Translations under genes and position numbers: made by a program
In this document: positions 17,215-27,920 of the stretch, in pieces
How the letters are laid out: each line of letters begins with the position of its first letter
How positions within the stretch are numbered: the first letter of the stretch is position 1
The notes under the pieces: generated by a model
The model's database searches: none
Told to the model about the DNA's origin: nothing
Seen by the model: only the letters and a program-made list of their open reading frames with translations
From: Aquipseudomonas alcaligenes MRY13-0052
GTDB taxonomy: Bacteria; Pseudomonadota; Gammaproteobacteria; Pseudomonadales; Pseudomonadaceae
Assembly: GCA_000474255.1 (NCBI GenBank)
Contig: BATO01000002.1
Coordinates: forward strand, 1-64,000
Direction of reading: 5' to 3'
Length of the DNA: 64,000 nucleotides

Positions 17215-18041
17215 TCAGTGGTTCTGCCCGTGCCAGGGCACGAGCTTGCGCTGCAGGGCCCGCAGGCCGAGTTCCAGGGCGAAGGCGACCAGGGCGATGA
17301 CGAGGATGCCGAGCACCACGACGTCGGTGACCAGGAACTGCGCCGCCGACTGGACCATGAAGCCCAGGCCCTGGGTGGCGGCCACCAGCTCGGCGGCGAC
17401 CAGGGTCGACCAGCCGACGCCGAGGCCGATGCGCACGCCGGTGAGGATGTCCGGCAGGGCGCTGGGCAGGACCACGTGGCGGATCAGCTGCGCCTGGGTG
17501 GCACCGAGGGACTGCGCGGCACGCAGGCGCGCCGGGTTGACGTTGCGCACGCCGGTGGCGGTGGCGATGGCGATGGGCGCGAAGATGGCGAGGAAGATCA
17601 GCAGCACCTTGGACAGCTCGCCGATGCCGCACCAGATTACGATCAGCGGCAGGTAGGCCAGCGGCGGGATCGGCCGGTAGAACTCGATCAGCGGGTCGAA
17701 GATGCCGTGGGCGACGCGGTTGCGGCCGATGGCGATGCCCAGGGGGATGGCCGTGAGCACGGCGGCCAGCAGGGCGGTGCCGATGCGCGCGAGGCTCGCC
17801 AGCAGGTGCGCCCAGAGGCTGGAATCCATATAGCCCTGGGTGGCCAGCAGCCAGCCCTTGCGCAGCACCGCCTGGGGGCTGGGCAGGAACAGCGGCTCCA
17901 CCAGGCCGGCGGTGGTGACGGCCCACCAGGCCAGCAGCAGGCCGACGAGGGTCAGGCTGCTGATGGCGAAGGTGGAGAGGCTCCAGGTGCGGGGTGCGGG
18001 GACCGCTGCCTTGTTTTCCGGCAGGGGCAGGTCGAGGCTGC

Positions 18042-18045
<4 letters not shown>
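17215..18045 (-). CDS. tauC: Taurine ABC transporter permease
   Basis: Inner-membrane permease of 276 residues with about six spans. It has [20 protein letters not shown] (about residues 114-133) and the coupling loop [19 protein letters not shown] followed by [17 protein letters not shown]. Its ATG overlaps the end of tauB by 4 bp. Works with TauA and TauB to import taurine. Confidence 0.92.
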
Positions 18046-18824
<779 letters not shown>

Positions 18825-18868
18825 TTTCTTCGACGCTCTTCTGAGTGTGTCTGATCGAGCGAGCTAGA

Positions 18869-18951
18869 GCGGGGCTAGGCGAAAACGACCGAGGCTGCGG
18901 AGCTTACGTCTGTAAGTGAGCAAGCCAAGGTCGTTTTCAACAACGCCCCGC
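18869..18951. repeat. 83-bp nested inverted repeat between tauA and tauB
   Basis: Outer arms GCGGGGC / GCCCCGC enclose GAAAACGACC (18881-18890) / GGTCGTTTTC (18929-18938), which enclose GGCT / AGCC and a small CTTAC-GTCT-GTAAG hairpin. The whole unit folds as a multi-part stem. I recall very similar units scattered in Pseudomonas genomes. Being inside the operon it may reduce expression of tauBCD relative to tauA. Confidence 0.8.
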
Positions 18952-18965
18952 CGACGCGCAGCCGA

Positions 18966-19946
18966 TCAGTTGGTGACGTATTGGCTGCTTACATAAGGGG
19001 CGTAGTCCGGCAGCACTGCCTCGACCTTGCCCTGCTCCTTGAGGAAGGTGGCGGTCTGGTTGATGGCCTGGGTGGTCGGCGCGCCGAGGGCGGTGGCCTG
19101 GTCGGCGGCCAGCGGGAAGACGTTGCCCTGCAGCAGCAGCGGGATGTCTTCGGCCTTGGCACCGGAGAGCTTCACCACCTTGTCGATGTTGGCCTTGTCG
19201 GCCAGCCAGGCTTGCGGGTCCTTGCGGTAGGCGGCGTAGGCGTCGAGGGTGACCTTGGCGAAGGCGCGGACCACTTCGGGGTGCTTCTCGGCGAAGTCCT
19301 TGCGCACGATCCAGGCGTCGAAGGTGGGCGCGCCCAGCTTGCCCAGCTCGCCGGAGCTGATCAGCACCTTGCCGGAGGACTTGGCCACGCCGAGGGCCGG
19401 GTCCCATACATAGGTGGCGTCGATGTCGCCACGCTGCCAGGCGGCGATGATGGCCGGCGGCGCGAGGTTGAGGATGGTCACCTTGCTGGGGTCGATCTTC
19501 CAGTGCTTGAGCGCGGCCAGCAGGCTGTAGTGGCCGGTGGAGACGAAGGGCACGGCGATCTTCTTGCCGATCAGGTCTTCGGGCTTGCTGATGCCGGCAC
19601 CGTTGCGGGCGACCAGGGCTTCGGCGTCGCCGATCTGGGTGGCGATGAGGAAGGTCTGGATCGGCAACTGGCGGGTGGCGGCGGCAGCCAGGGGACTGGA
19701 GCCGACGTAGCCGATCTGCACGTCACCGGAGGCGACGGCGGTGATGACTTCGGCGCCACCATCGAACTTGCGCCAGTCGATCTTCGAGTGGCTGGCCTTT
19801 TCATAGGCGCCATCGGCCTGGGCGACCTTCGCCGGGTCGACGGTGGTCTGGTAGGCGACGGTGAAGTCCGCGGCCTGCGCGGTAATGGCCAGGCCGCCGA
19901 GGGTCAGTGCCGCCAGCAGGCGACGGGGGAACAGAGAGCTGATCAT
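18966..19946 (-). CDS. tauA: Taurine-binding periplasmic protein
   Basis: Periplasmic receptor for taurine, 326 residues. A signal peptide (residues 1-25) ends in TAQAADFTVAYQ. The mature chain matches TauA: YQTTVDPAKVAQADGAYEKA, WRKFDGGAEVITAVASGDV and GYVGSSPLAAAATRQLPI. It is the first gene of tauABCD and has TAGGAG as ribosome site. The operon diverges from the porin gene across a 550-bp AT-rich region, so expression is probably controlled by sulfur supply (CysB in known pseudomonads). Confidence 0.93.
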   Translation of the reverse strand: MISSLFPRRLLAALTLGGLAITAQAADFTVAYQTTVDPAKVAQADGAYEKASHSKIDWRKFDGGAEVITAVASGDVQIGYVGSSPLAAAATRQLPIQTFLIATQIGDAEALVARNGAGISKPEDLIGKKIAVPFVSTGHYSLLAALKHWKIDPSKVTILNLAPPAIIAAWQRGDIDATYVWDPALGVAKSSGKVLISSGELGKLGAPTFDAWIVRKDFAEKHPEVVRAFAKVTLDAYAAYRKDPQAWLADKANIDKVVKLSGAKAEDIPLLLQGNVFPLAADQATALGAPTTQAINQTATFLKEQGKVEAVLPDYAPYVSSQYVTN

Positions 19947-20498
19947 GGTGGTGCTCCTAAACAGGCGACGGGCCGGTTTGGAGGCCGGGCCACGGGACGG
20001 GAATCGGGTTTTTCTCAGGGTGTCCGGTGGTCCGGTGAAGCGAAATCTAAATGATCTAAAAACCTCTCAATAAATACTATTTGGTTATTAGTTTATGAGC
20101 GGTCGTCAGGGTGTCGGCGCCTTTACAAGCCAGGAGAGGTGTGGGACTGCGAATTCCGTCCGCTGCTGCGTCATTGGGGATGGCGCAAGACGGCCAAAGT
20201 CGGTAATTTGCGCGCCCTTTCGAGTAACCGAAGTCGCCTCTCCCAGGGGCAGCTCCCCGCCAGAGGGAGGTTATCGGCTTATTTATGCGATTTAGTTACA
20301 AGAACGTGACGATAAATTCTTTTTAAGAATTAAATCCCTTGCCCTAGATTGGCCGCCACCTGAGGCAGGCCTGCTGGCAAGGCGCTACGGAAAATTTATG
20401 ACCAGCGGGTCATACCGCTTCGCTATTTACTTGTGTATATAGCGTTGTCCGCCTCACCCATCAGAACAACCTAGAAACACGCACCACTGGAGCATTGC
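19947..20498. promoter_or_regulatory. Divergent tauA / porin regulatory region (no gene)
   Basis: A 552-bp gene-free region. The tauA side has an AT-rich block (20046-20095, with AATAAATACTATTTGGTTATTAG). The porin side has two clear inverted repeats, listed separately, about 55-100 bp before the porin start. The middle is GC-neutral and I see no coding pattern; small plus-strand ORFs there lack a ribosome site. Confidence 0.6.
20397..20444. promoter_or_regulatory. Two inverted repeats upstream of the porin gene
   Basis: TATGACC-AGCG-GGTCATA (20397-20414) is a perfect 7-bp dyad. CGCTAT (20421-20426) and ATAGCG (20439-20444) form a second dyad whose spacer contains TTGTGTAT. They lie 55-102 bp before the porin ATG, a suitable place for activator or repressor binding. 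Confidence 0.5.
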
Positions 20499-21830
20499 AT
20501 GAACAAATCTACCCTGGCCCTGGCCATCGCTGGCGGCCTGCTGGCCCAACAGGCCGTCGCAGGCGGTTTCATCGAGGACAGCAAGGCCACCCTCGGCCTG
20601 CGCAACTTCTACATCAACCAGGACAACCGCGAAGGGACCAATAATCCCTCCAAGCAGGAGGAGTGGGGCCAAGGCTTCATCTTCAACTACACCTCCGGCT
20701 ACACCGAAGGCACCGTAGGCTTCGGCGTCGACGCACTGGGCCTGCTGGGCGTGCGCCTGGATTCCGGCAAGGGCACCCACTACAACAACGGCAGCGATAA
20801 CTACGGCGGCATCGTGTTCCCGTCGGAAGGCGATGGTCGTGCCGTGGACGATTTCGGCAGCATCGGCGTGACCGGCAAAGTCCGCGTTTCCAAGACCGAA
20901 GCCCGCATCGGCACCCTGCAGCCCAAGCTGCCGGTCGTGACCTTCAACGACGGTCGCCTGCTGCCGCAGACCTTCGAAGGTGGCCAGGTCACCTCCAACG
21001 AAATCGACGGCCTGACCCTGATCGGCGGCCAGCTCGAGCACGCCAAGGGCCGTAACTCCAGCGACGCCCGTGGCCTGTCCATCGGTGGCGCCAACAACGC
21101 CCAGACCGGCCAGTTCAGCAACAAGTTCTACTACGCCGGCGGCGACTACAAGGTCACCAAGGACCTGACCGCCCAGTACTACTACGGCAACCTGGAAGAC
21201 TTCTACAACCAGCACTTCCTGGGTCTGACCCACCTGCTGCCGGTTGGCCCGGGCTCCCTGAAGTCCGACCTGCGTTACTTCTACAGCGACTCCGATGGCA
21301 AGAACTCCAGCGCCGCCGGCCGCCTCGAGGGCTATCGCAGCTCCGGCAACTGGGCGACCACCGATGCCGATCGCTACGAAGTCGACAACAAGACCTGGAG
21401 CGCCTTCTTCACCTACACCCTGGGCAGCCACGCGGCCAGCCTGGGCTACCAGCAGGTGTCCGGCGACAGCGCCTTCCCCTTCCTGAACCAGGGTGATGGT
21501 GCCACCGCGTACCTGATCACCGACCGTCAGATCGGCAAGTTCCTCAGCGCCGGCGAGCGCACCTGGGTTGCCGAGTACGGTTACGACTTCGCCAAGGCCG
21601 GTGTACCGGGCCTTAAAGCTGTCGCCACCTACCTGAAGGGCACCAACATCGAGACCCAGGGCAGCGACCAGGGCGAGTGGGAGCGTGACTTCCGCCTGGA
21701 CTACACCCTGCAAGACGGCCCGCTGAAAGGCCTGGGCCTGTCCTGGCGTAACGCTGCCCTGCGCAGCGACGCCACCCGCGACCAGGACGAAAACCGCCTG
21801 ATCGTGAGCTACACCCTGACCCTGCTGTAA
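20499..21830 (+). CDS. OprD-family outer-membrane porin
   Basis: Substrate-specific porin of 443 residues. The signal peptide (1-21) ends in AQQAVAGG and the mature chain begins FIEDSKATLGLRNFYIN, the hallmark of OprD/OprE-type porins. LQPKLPVVTFNDGRLLPQTF and DGLTLIGGQLEH are further family motifs, and the chain alternates like a beta-barrel. GGAG precedes the ATG. Its place between tau and ssu genes suggests it admits sulfonates or is induced by sulfur starvation; OprE is the closest named relative I would suggest. The GC-rich codon use is slightly more biased than in neighbours, as in a highly expressed gene. Confidence 0.9.
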   Translation: MNKSTLALAIAGGLLAQQAVAGGFIEDSKATLGLRNFYINQDNREGTNNPSKQEEWGQGFIFNYTSGYTEGTVGFGVDALGLLGVRLDSGKGTHYNNGSDNYGGIVFPSEGDGRAVDDFGSIGVTGKVRVSKTEARIGTLQPKLPVVTFNDGRLLPQTFEGGQVTSNEIDGLTLIGGQLEHAKGRNSSDARGLSIGGANNAQTGQFSNKFYYAGGDYKVTKDLTAQYYYGNLEDFYNQHFLGLTHLLPVGPGSLKSDLRYFYSDSDGKNSSAAGRLEGYRSSGNWATTDADRYEVDNKTWSAFFTYTLGSHAASLGYQQVSGDSAFPFLNQGDGATAYLITDRQIGKFLSAGERTWVAEYGYDFAKAGVPGLKAVATYLKGTNIETQGSDQGEWERDFRLDYTLQDGPLKGLGLSWRNAALRSDATRDQDENRLIVSYTLTLL

Positions 21831-21843
21831 GCCGCGTCACCGA

Positions 21844-21880
21844 GCCCCGCTTCCGCCCCTGGCGGAGGCGGGGCTTTTTT
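21844..21880 (+). terminator. Rho-independent terminator after the porin gene
   Basis: GCCCCGCTTCCGC / GCGGAGGCGGGGC stem (one mismatch) with a CCCTG loop, followed by TTTTTT. Confidence 0.92.
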
Positions 21881-21912
21881 GTGGGCGCGATTCGAGGGGG
21901 CACTTCGGCTTC

Positions 21913-22147
21913 GTAGGATGGGTAGAGCCGAGCGAAACCCATCGTTGCGGAGTGCCCAGGACCCCATGGGTTTCGCTCCGCTCTACCCATCCTACGGGTG
22001 GCTGCCCGGGGCGCGGTTTAAGGCACGCAGCGCTTTCGTAGGATGGGGCGGGCGGCGTTCCGCGAGGTACGAAACCCATCATGGCGGAGTATCCGGCGAC
22101 CGCATGGGTTTTGCGCCGCTCGCGGAACGCCGCCCGACCCCTGCTAC
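21913..22147. repeat. Two tandem REPINs
   Basis: First unit 21913-21995 is bounded by GTAGGATGGGTAGAGC and GCTCTACCCATCCTAC. Second unit 22038-22147 starts GTAGGATGGGGCGGGCGGCG and ends CGCCGCCCGACCCCTGCTAC. The second resembles the unit at 13.6 kb. They fill most of the 460-bp gap between porin and lsfA. Confidence 0.8.
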
Positions 22148-22196
22148 ACGTGCTGGCGGGTGTTTGGGTGGGTGGGGATATATAGCTCTTAAAGTT

Positions 22197-22216
22197 ATAA
22201 ATAAATTGTTATTTAT
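22197..22216. promoter_or_regulatory. 20-bp AT palindrome upstream of lsfA
   Basis: ATAAATAA-ATTG-TTATTTAT has perfect 8-bp arms and lies 75 bp before the lsfA ATG within a strongly AT-rich block (22179-22235). Likely promoter/operator of the sulfur-starvation gene cluster. Confidence 0.5.
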
Positions 22217-22290
22217 TCTTTTTGATTTCCTTCGAGGCTGGGCATAGTGGGCGCACAGAACGACGAATTCAGTCTCAAGGAGCTGCACAG

Positions 22291-22929
22291 ATGAGCATCA
22301 GACTCGGCGACATCGCCCCCGACTTCGAACAGGAATCCAGCGAAGGCCGCATCCGGTTCCACGAGTGGCTGGGCAACAGCTGGGGCGTGCTCTTCTCGCA
22401 CCCCGCCGACTTCACCCCGGTGTGCACCACCGAGCTGGGCCTGACCGCCAAGCTCAAGGACGAATTCGCCGCCCGTGGCGTCAAGGTCATCGCCCTGTCG
22501 GTGGACCCGGTGGACTCGCACCTGAAGTGGATCGACGACATTAACGAGACCCAGCACACCGTGGTCAACTTCCCGATCATCGCCGACGCCGACCGCGCCG
22601 TTTCCGGCCTCTACGACCTGATCCACCCGAACGCCAACGACACCCTCACCGTGCGTTCGCTGTTCATCATCGACCCGAACAAGAAGGTGCGCCTGATCAT
22701 CACCTACCCGGCCAGCACCGGGCGCAACTTCAACGAGATCCTGCGGGTGATCGACTCCCTGCAGCTCACCGACAGCCACAAGGTTGCCACCCCCGCCAAC
22801 TGGCAGGACGGCGATGACGTGGTGATCGTGCCTTCGCTGAAGGACGAGGACGAAATCAAGCAACGCTTCCCCCGTGGCTACAAGGCGGTCAAGCCCTACC
22901 TGCGCCTGACCCCGCAGCCCAACCGCTGA
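22291..22929 (+). CDS. lsfA: 1-Cys peroxiredoxin (sulfate-starvation protein)
   Basis: Peroxidase of the Prx6 group, 212 residues from the ATG at 22291 with AAGGAG 8 bp upstream. The peroxidatic cysteine is in [14 protein letters not shown] (about residue 49) and the C-terminal Prx6-type domain ends [20 protein letters not shown]. It reduces H2O2 and organic peroxides in the cytoplasm. LsfA was named as a sulfate-starvation protein in P. putida, and its place directly before ssuE fits protection during FMNH2-dependent desulfonation, which leaks peroxide. Confidence 0.93.
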   Translation: MSIRLGDIAPDFEQESSEGRIRFHEWLGNSWGVLFSHPADFTPVCTTELGLTAKLKDEFAARGVKVIALSVDPVDSHLKWIDDINETQHTVVNFPIIADADRAVSGLYDLIHPNANDTLTVRSLFIIDPNKKVRLIITYPASTGRNFNEILRVIDSLQLTDSHKVATPANWQDGDDVVIVPSLKDEDEIKQRFPRGYKAVKPYLRLTPQPNR

Positions 22930-22986
22930 TGCGGGCGCCCGGCCCTGCACGAGCAGGCCCGGGCGAATGGATTTACGAGCAGGGTT

Positions 22987-23014
22987 CGGACCGGTGCGCC
23001 GGTCCGTTTTTTAT
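22987..23014 (+). terminator. Hairpin with T-run between lsfA and ssuE
   Basis: CGGACCGG-TGCG-CCGGTCCG followed by TTTTTTAT. It lies 19 bp before the ssuE start, so it would end lsfA transcripts or partly attenuate read-through into ssu. Confidence 0.85.
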
Positions 23015-23032
23015 CGAAGAGGAACAGTCCCG

Positions 23033-23608
23033 ATGTTGGTGGTAACCCTTTCCGGCAGTCCCAGCCTGGAGTCGCGTTCGGCAGCCCTGCTGACCCGCGC
23101 CCGCCAGTGGCTGGAGCGGCATGGGGTGGAACTGGCGGGTTTCGCGGTACGGGACTTCCCGGCCGAGGACCTGTTGCACGCACGCTTCGACAGCCCGCAG
23201 GTGCAGCACCTGATCGAACAGGTCGGCCGCGCCGACGGGTTGCTGGTGGCGACGCCGGTGTACAAGGCGTCCTTCGCCGGTGCCCTGAAGACCCTGCTCG
23301 ACCTGTTGCCCGAGCGGGCCCTGGAACACAAGGTCGTGCTGCCCATCGCCACCGGTGGCAGCAAGGCCCACATGCTGGCGGTGGATTACGCACTGCGGCC
23401 CGTTCTGACAGCCCTCAAGGCCGAGGAAGTGCTGCACGGCATCTTCGCCGACGACAGCCAGGTGGAGCGCCAGAACGGTGGCGTGCAGCTGGCTCCGTCG
23501 CTGGAGCAGCGCCTGGATGAATCGCTGGAGCAGTTCCAGCGGGCCCTGGCCAGAAGGCCGCGGCCCCTGGCCCCGGATGCCCTGCGCAATGCGCGCTGGA
23601 GCATCTGA
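23033..23608 (+). CDS. ssuE: NADPH-dependent FMN reductase of the sulfonate system
   Basis: Flavodoxin-like reductase of 191 residues that supplies FMNH2 to SsuD. The start at 23033 follows GAGGAA and avoids an in-frame extension through the terminator. The FMN-binding motif [11 protein letters not shown] (residues 6-16) and [21 protein letters not shown] (in two parts) are typical of SsuE. First gene of ssuEADCBF. Confidence 0.93.
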   Translation: MLVVTLSGSPSLESRSAALLTRARQWLERHGVELAGFAVRDFPAEDLLHARFDSPQVQHLIEQVGRADGLLVATPVYKASFAGALKTLLDLLPERALEHKVVLPIATGGSKAHMLAVDYALRPVLTALKAEEVLHGIFADDSQVERQNGGVQLAPSLEQRLDESLEQFQRALARRPRPLAPDALRNARWSI

Positions 23609-23717
23609 GCAAGACGACACGACACTCCCTCGGGGGTGACAAGAACAAAGCCTTACTCGCCCGCCAACGGGCAAGCAGGCGCAACCACTACCCAAAGCAG
23701 AGTTCGAGGAGAGCGCC

Positions 23718-24683
23718 ATGCGCACCATCACTTTGCGTCGGAGCCTGGTCGCCCTGTTTGCAGCGGCCATCACCTTCGGCGCCATCACCCAGGCACAGGC
23801 CGAGACCTTGCGGATCGGCTACCAGAAATACGGCACCCTGGTGCTGCTCAAGGCCAAGGGCTCGCTGGAGAAGCGCCTGGCCGACCAGGGCATCGAGGTG
23901 AAATGGACCGAGTTCCCCGGTGGCCCGCAGCTGCTGGAAGGCCTCAACGTCGGCTCCATCGACTTCGGCGTCACCGGCGAGACCCCGCCGGTGTTCGCCC
24001 AGGCCGCCGGTGCCGACCTGCTCTACGTCGCCTATGAGCCGCCGGCGCCCACCAGCGAGGCGATCCTGGTGCCGAAGGATTCGGCCATCCAGTCGGTCAA
24101 GGAACTGGCCGGCAAGAAGGTCGCCCTGAACAAGGGCTCCAACGTGCACTACCTGCTGGTCCGTGCCTTGGAAGATGCCGGCCTGAAGTACAGCGACATC
24201 CAGCCCGTGTACCTGCCCCCGGCCGATGCCCGCGCCGCCTTCGAGCGTGGCAGCGTCGACGCCTGGGTGATCTGGGACCCCTTCCAGGCCGCCGCCGAGC
24301 AACAGCTGCAGGCGCGCACCCTGCGCAACGGCAGCCAGTTGGTGGACAACCACCAGTTCTACCTGGCCACCCGCGACTACGCGACCCAGCACCCGCAGGT
24401 GATCAGCACCCTGGTGGAGGAAGTGCGCGCGGTGGGCGAAGACTCCAAGGCCGACCCGGACACCGTCACCGAACAGGTGGCGCCGCTGCTCGGCCTGCCC
24501 AAGGACATCACCGCCATCGCGGTGAAGCGCCAGGGCTATGGCGCGCAGTTCCTCACCCCGGAGGTGGTCGCTGCGCAGCAGAAGATCGCCGACACCTTCA
24601 CCGACCTGAAGCTGATCCCGAAAAAACTCAGCATCAAGGACGTGATCTGGACGCCGCCCGCCAAGGTCGCCCAGCAGCCGTGA
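23718..24683 (+). CDS. ssuA: Aliphatic sulfonate-binding protein
   Basis: Periplasmic receptor of 321 residues. The signal peptide (1-27) ends in TQAQAETLRIGYQ. Motifs match SsuA: YQKYGTLVLLKAKGSLEKRL, WTEFPGGPQLLEGLNVGSID and NKGSNVHYLLVRALEDAGL. Starts after GAGGAGAG. Serves SsuC/SsuB, coded three genes downstream. Confidence 0.93.
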   Translation: MRTITLRRSLVALFAAAITFGAITQAQAETLRIGYQKYGTLVLLKAKGSLEKRLADQGIEVKWTEFPGGPQLLEGLNVGSIDFGVTGETPPVFAQAAGADLLYVAYEPPAPTSEAILVPKDSAIQSVKELAGKKVALNKGSNVHYLLVRALEDAGLKYSDIQPVYLPPADARAAFERGSVDAWVIWDPFQAAAEQQLQARTLRNGSQLVDNHQFYLATRDYATQHPQVISTLVEEVRAVGEDSKADPDTVTEQVAPLLGLPKDITAIAVKRQGYGAQFLTPEVVAAQQKIADTFTDLKLIPKKLSIKDVIWTPPAKVAQQP

Positions 24684-24793
24684 TGTGCGCCTTGCCCCGC
24701 GCCAGGACGGCGCGGGGAAGGTCCTGATACCCGTAAACGAACCATCATCGCGCGGCTACGCCACGCCGGCGCGCTCACTCTGGAGTTATTGCG

Positions 24794-25951
24794 ATGAGCC
24801 TCAACCTCTTCTGGTTCCTGCCTACCCACGGCGACGGCCACTACCTCGGCACATCCGAGGGCGCCCGCGCTGTCGATCACGGTTACCTGCAGCAGATCGC
24901 CCAGGCCGCCGACCGCCTCGGTTTCGGCGGTGTGCTGATCCCCACCGGCCGTTCCTGCGAGGATTCCTGGCTGGTCGCCGCCTCGCTGATCCCGGTGACC
25001 CAGCGCCTGAAGTTCCTCGTGGCCCTGCGCCCGGGGATCATTTCGCCCACCGTCGCCGCACGCCAGGCCGCCACCCTCGACCGCCTCTCCGGTGGCCGGG
25101 CCCTGTTCAACCTGGTGACCGGGGGCGACCCGGACGAGCTGGCCGCCGATGGCCTGCACCTGAACCATGAAGAGCGTTACGAGGCTTCCGTCGAATTCAC
25201 CCGCATCTGGCGCCGCGTACTGGAGGGCGAGACCGTCGACTACGACGGCAAGCACATCCAGGTGAAGGGCGCCAAGCTGTTCTACCCGCCGCTGCAGCAA
25301 CCGCGCCCGCCGCTGTATTTCGGCGGCTCCTCCGAAGCAGCCCAGGACCTGGCCGCCGAACAGGTCGAGCTGTACCTGACCTGGGGCGAGCCGCCGGCCG
25401 CGGTGAAGGAGAAGATCGAGCAGGTGCGCGAGAAGGCCGCCAAGCTCGGCCGCAGCGTGCGCTTCGGCATCCGCCTGCACGTGATCGTGCGCGAGACCAA
25501 CGAAGAGGCCTGGGCCGCCGCCGACCGCCTGATCGCCAACCTCGACGACGAGACCATCGCCAAGGCCCAGGCCGCCTTTGCCCGTTTCGATTCCGTCGGC
25601 CAGCAGCGCATGGCTGCCCTGCACAACGGCCGCCGCGACCAGCTGGAAGTCAGCCCCAACCTCTGGGCCGGCGTCGGCCTGGTGCGTGGCGGTGCCGGCA
25701 CCGCGCTGGTGGGCGATGGCCCCACGGTGGCGGCGCGGGTCAAGGAATACGCCGACCTGGGCATCGACACCTTCATCTTCTCCGGCTACCCGCACCTGGA
25801 AGAGTCCTACCGCGTGGCCGAACTGCTGTTCCCCCACCTGGACGTGGCGCGCCCGCAGACGGGTGACGGCCTGGCCTTCGTCAGCCCCTTCGGCGAGATG
25901 GTCGCCAACGAGGCGCTGCCCGAGCGTCGCCTCAAGGTCTCCCAGAGCTGA
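24794..25951 (+). CDS. ssuD: FMNH2-dependent alkanesulfonate monooxygenase
   Basis: Luciferase-like TIM-barrel enzyme of 385 residues that cleaves C1-C10 sulfonates to aldehyde and sulfite. Recognisable parts: [19 protein letters not shown] at the N-terminus, [20 protein letters not shown], and the conserved [14 protein letters not shown] and [18 protein letters not shown]. Full length for the family. GGAG precedes the ATG. Confidence 0.95.
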   Translation: MSLNLFWFLPTHGDGHYLGTSEGARAVDHGYLQQIAQAADRLGFGGVLIPTGRSCEDSWLVAASLIPVTQRLKFLVALRPGIISPTVAARQAATLDRLSGGRALFNLVTGGDPDELAADGLHLNHEERYEASVEFTRIWRRVLEGETVDYDGKHIQVKGAKLFYPPLQQPRPPLYFGGSSEAAQDLAAEQVELYLTWGEPPAAVKEKIEQVREKAAKLGRSVRFGIRLHVIVRETNEEAWAAADRLIANLDDETIAKAQAAFARFDSVGQQRMAALHNGRRDQLEVSPNLWAGVGLVRGGAGTALVGDGPTVAARVKEYADLGIDTFIFSGYPHLEESYRVAELLFPHLDVARPQTGDGLAFVSPFGEMVANEALPERRLKVSQS

Positions 25952-25961
25952 GGATGCGCAG

Positions 25962-26747
25962 ATGAACGTCCAATCCATCCTCCAGCGCCTGGCGCCCTGG
26001 GCCTTGCCCTTCACGCTGCTGGCCGCCTGGCAGATCGCCGTGGAAACCGGCCTGCTCTCCACCCGCATCCTGCCGGCGCCCAGCGCCGTGGTGACGGCGG
26101 GCTGGCACCTGCTCTCCAGCGGTGAAATCTGGACCCACCTGGCCATCAGCGGCTGGCGCGCCGGCATCGGCTTCGCCATCGGGGGCGGCATCGGCCTGCT
26201 GCTGGGCTTCATCACCGGCCTGTCGAAATGGGGCGAGCGCCTGCTCGACAGCTCGGTGCAGATGATCCGCAACGTGCCGCACCTGGCGCTGATCCCGCTG
26301 GTGATCCTGTGGTTCGGCATCGATGAGTCGGCGAAGATCTTCCTCGTCGCCCTCGGCACCCTGTTCCCCATCTACCTCAACACCTACCACGGCATCCGCA
26401 ACGTCGACCCGGCGCTGGTGGAAATGGCGCGCAGCTATGGCCTCTCCGGTTTCGGCCTGTTCCGCCAGGTGATCCTGCCCGGCGCGCTGCCCTCGATCCT
26501 GGTGGGCGTGCGCTTCGCCCTCGGCTTCATGTGGCTGACCCTGATCGTCGCCGAGACCATCTCCGCCAGCTCCGGCATCGGCTACCTGGCGATGAACGCC
26601 CGCGAGTTCCTGCAGACCGATGTGGTGGTGCTGGCGATCCTGCTCTACGCGGTACTCGGCAAACTGGCCGACGTCGCCGCCCGTGGCCTCGAACGCCTGT
26701 GGCTGCGCTGGCACCCGGCGTACCAAGCCAAGGGAGGTGCGGCATGA
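25962..26747 (+). CDS. ssuC: Aliphatic sulfonate ABC transporter permease
   Basis: Inner-membrane permease of 261 residues, starting at the ATG 10 bp after the ssuD stop; a longer in-frame ORF inside ssuD is rejected. About six spans and the loop [20 protein letters not shown] followed by [15 protein letters not shown] are visible. The stop overlaps the ssuB ATG. Confidence 0.93.
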   Translation: MNVQSILQRLAPWALPFTLLAAWQIAVETGLLSTRILPAPSAVVTAGWHLLSSGEIWTHLAISGWRAGIGFAIGGGIGLLLGFITGLSKWGERLLDSSVQMIRNVPHLALIPLVILWFGIDESAKIFLVALGTLFPIYLNTYHGIRNVDPALVEMARSYGLSGFGLFRQVILPGALPSILVGVRFALGFMWLTLIVAETISASSGIGYLAMNAREFLQTDVVVLAILLYAVLGKLADVAARGLERLWLRWHPAYQAKGGAA

Positions 26748-27553
26748 ATGCCCTGTCCACCCCGCAACGCCTGAAGCGCGGCATCCCGCTGGCGATACGC
26801 AGCATCGGCAAGTCGTTCGGCGAGCGCGAAGTGCTCAAGGACATCGACCTGCTGATCCCCGCCGGCCAGTTCGTCGCCGTGGTCGGCCGCAGCGGCTGCG
26901 GCAAGAGCACCCTGCTGCGCCTGCTGGCCGGGCTCGACAAACCCAGCCGTGGGCAACTGCTGGCAGGCTCCGCACCGTTGGAAGATGCCCGCGAAGACAC
27001 CCGCCTGATGTTCCAGGACGCCCGCCTGCTGCCGTGGAAACGGGTGATCGACAACGTCGGCCTCGGCCTTTCCGGCAACTGGCGGCCCAAGGCCCTGGAA
27101 GCCCTGGAGGCCGTGGGCCTGGCCGACCGCGCCCAGGAATGGCCGGCGGCGCTGTCCGGTGGCCAGAAGCAGCGCGTGGCCCTGGCCCGTGCGCTGATCC
27201 ACGAACCGCGCCTGCTGCTGCTGGACGAACCGCTGGGCGCGCTGGATGCGCTGACCCGCATCGAGATGCAGCAACTGATCGAACGCCTCTGGCAGAAGCA
27301 CGGCTTCACCGTGCTGCTGGTCACCCACGACGTCAGCGAGGCCGTGGCCATCGCCGATCGGGTGATCCTGATCGAAGACGGCGAGGTCGGCCTCGACCTC
27401 GCCGTGGAACTGCACCGCCCCCGCGCCCGTGGTTCGGCCCGGCTGGCGGCACTGGAGGCCGAGGTGCTGGAGCGGGTGCTGTCGCAACCCGCCTCGCCAC
27501 CGGAGCCGGAACCCTTTTCACCCCTGCCCACGCAGTTGCGTTGGGCGCTCTAA
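26744..27553 (+). CDS. ssuB: Aliphatic sulfonate ABC transporter ATP-binding protein
   Basis: ATPase of 269 residues from the ATG at 26744 (GGGAGG upstream, 4-bp overlap with ssuC). Walker [18 protein letters not shown]-loop [18 protein letters not shown], signature [15 protein letters not shown], Walker [18 protein letters not shown]. The C-terminus ends in PTQLRWAL after a proline-rich linker, as in pseudomonad SsuB. Confidence 0.94.
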   Translation: MNALSTPQRLKRGIPLAIRSIGKSFGEREVLKDIDLLIPAGQFVAVVGRSGCGKSTLLRLLAGLDKPSRGQLLAGSAPLEDAREDTRLMFQDARLLPWKRVIDNVGLGLSGNWRPKALEALEAVGLADRAQEWPAALSGGQKQRVALARALIHEPRLLLLDEPLGALDALTRIEMQQLIERLWQKHGFTVLLVTHDVSEAVAIADRVILIEDGEVGLDLAVELHRPRARGSARLAALEAEVLERVLSQPASPPEPEPFSPLPTQLRWAL

Positions 27554-27559
27554 CCCCGA

Positions 27560-27637
27560 GCGGCAAGCGCAAGCCACAAGCCGCAAGAAAGAGCAGGACG
27601 CTCCGACTTGCCGCTTGAAGCTTGCAACTTGAAGCTA
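27560..27637. repeat. CAAGC/GCTTG-rich inverted repeat between ssuB and ssuF
   Basis: CGGCAAGCGCAAGCCACAAGCCGCAAG on one side pairs with CTTGCCGCTTGAAGCTTGCAACTTG on the other around GAAAGAGCAGGACGCTCC. It shares AAGAAAGAGCAG with the repeat at 58.9 kb. Confidence 0.7.
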
Positions 27638-27661
27638 CTTTTCGACCCCAGGAGAAATGCC

Positions 27662-27877
27662 ATGACCATCAAAGCCATCAACGTCCGCAACCAGTTCAAA
27701 GGCACCATCAAGGAAATCATCGAAGGCCCGGTGCTGTCGGAAATCGACGTGCAGACCGCCGCCGGCATCGTCACCTCGGTGATCACCACCCGTTCCGTGC
27801 GCGAGCTGGAGCTGGGCATCGGTTCCGAAGTGATCGCCTTCGTGAAATCCACCGAGGTGTCCATCGCCAAGCTGTGA
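27662..27877 (+). CDS. ssuF: Molybdopterin-binding-like (TOBE) protein SsuF
   Basis: A 71-residue Mop/TOBE-domain protein (TIKAINVRNQFKGTIKEI near the N-terminus, ending GSEVIAFVKSTEVSIAKL). Start at 27662 follows AGGAG. SsuF is needed for sulfonate use in P. putida, but its biochemical role is not established; the fold suggests binding of an oxyanion. Confidence 0.9.
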   Translation: MTIKAINVRNQFKGTIKEIIEGPVLSEIDVQTAAGIVTSVITTRSVRELELGIGSEVIAFVKSTEVSIAKL

Positions 27878-27920
27878 TCCGCTGGATGAGGTTGTGTCAG
27901 CTGCCTTGTGCCGACATGAA

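Noticed and set aside
20095-20295. 66-codon ORF between tauA and the porin gene
   Set aside because: No ribosome site, unusual composition and it lies in the likely promoter region.
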